A stretch of 5,451 nt of DNA from NCBI GenBank assembly GCA_934631055.1, contig CAKTXP010000165.1, positions 1 through 5,451 of the forward strand. Reading direction: 5' to 3'. This DNA is from an uncultured Clostridia bacterium. GTDB lineage: Bacteria; Bacillota; Clostridia; Christensenellales; Aristaeellaceae. How positions within the stretch are numbered: the stretch's first letter is position 1; each line of letters opens with the position of its first letter. Below are positions 5,396 through 5,451 of this stretch, one piece after another. The notes beneath the pieces are model-generated. The model ran no database searches, was not told the origin of the DNA, and saw nothing but the letters and a program-made list of their open reading frames with translations. A program made the position numbers and the translations under genes.

Positions 5396-5428
5396 ACCGC
5401 GCGCCCGCTGTGCGGGATTCAGCGCGGT
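5396..5428. repeat. Nested two-stem hairpin at the window end
   Basis: An outer 7-bp stem ACCGCGC (5396-5402) with GCGCGGT (5422-5428) encloses an inner stem CCCGC (5404-5408) with GCGGG (5412-5416) and a TGT loop; ATTCA (5417-5421) is the bulge. It may continue the repeat element or belong to a feature beyond the window edge. Confidence 0.55.
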
Positions 5429-5451
5429 GGAGATTGGAAATCGCAATGAGC

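Noticed and set aside
5446..5451. ATGAGC at the right edge as the start of a + strand gene
   Set aside because: The nearest GGAG is about 13 nt away and only two codons are visible, too little to support a call.

Overview
This window looks like chromosomal DNA from a GC-rich (by eye) member of the Firmicutes/Clostridia, probably an uncultured gut-type lineage. The clues are strong AGGAG-type ribosome binding sites, tightly packed operons, a CapA-like exported protein with a Thr/Pro linker, and a ParB-like/BMP fusion of a kind I associate with Clostridia. That placement rests on gene style, not on a phylogenetic marker. I see no rRNA, tRNA, CRISPR array, transposase or phage gene.

Layout: two convergent two-gene operons meet at about 2.29-2.62 kb. 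On the + strand, a membrane-anchored CapA-like protein (2-1240, probably cut at its 5' end by the window edge) is translationally coupled to a P1/DmpA-family (peptidase S58) self-processing aminopeptidase (1243-2286). This operon ends in a strong intrinsic terminator (2328-2367). On the - strand, a 642-residue cytoplasmic protein with a ParB/sulfiredoxin-like N-terminus and a BMP/Med (nucleoside-binding type) C-terminus (5187-3259) is followed after 5 nt by a small calcineurin-like metallophosphoesterase (3253-2621). This operon ends in a hairpin terminator at 2543-2491 that could work in both directions.

The two noncoding stretches, 2287-2620 and 5188-5451, are highly structured. Both carry the same 27-bp sequence in the same orientation (26/27 identical). 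It contains the GCGAAGC mini-hairpin and is followed in both copies by a GGGA/TCCC hairpin, which suggests a dispersed REP/MITE-like element. The region upstream of the ParB-BMP gene also holds four tandem 10-bp units (ACGTTGRGGR) and a run of perfect 8-9 bp hairpins with exactly 3-nt loops.

How the genes may work together: the + operon plausibly concerns the cell envelope or D-amino-acid/peptide handling. Its CapA-like protein has lost most of the family's metal-binding motifs and may be a non-catalytic binder. The - operon pairs a probable intracellular small-molecule (nucleoside-like) sensor with a probable phosphodiesterase/phosphatase. This pair, with its unusual leader, is the best candidate for an uncharacterised system here. 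No function has been demonstrated from the sequence alone.
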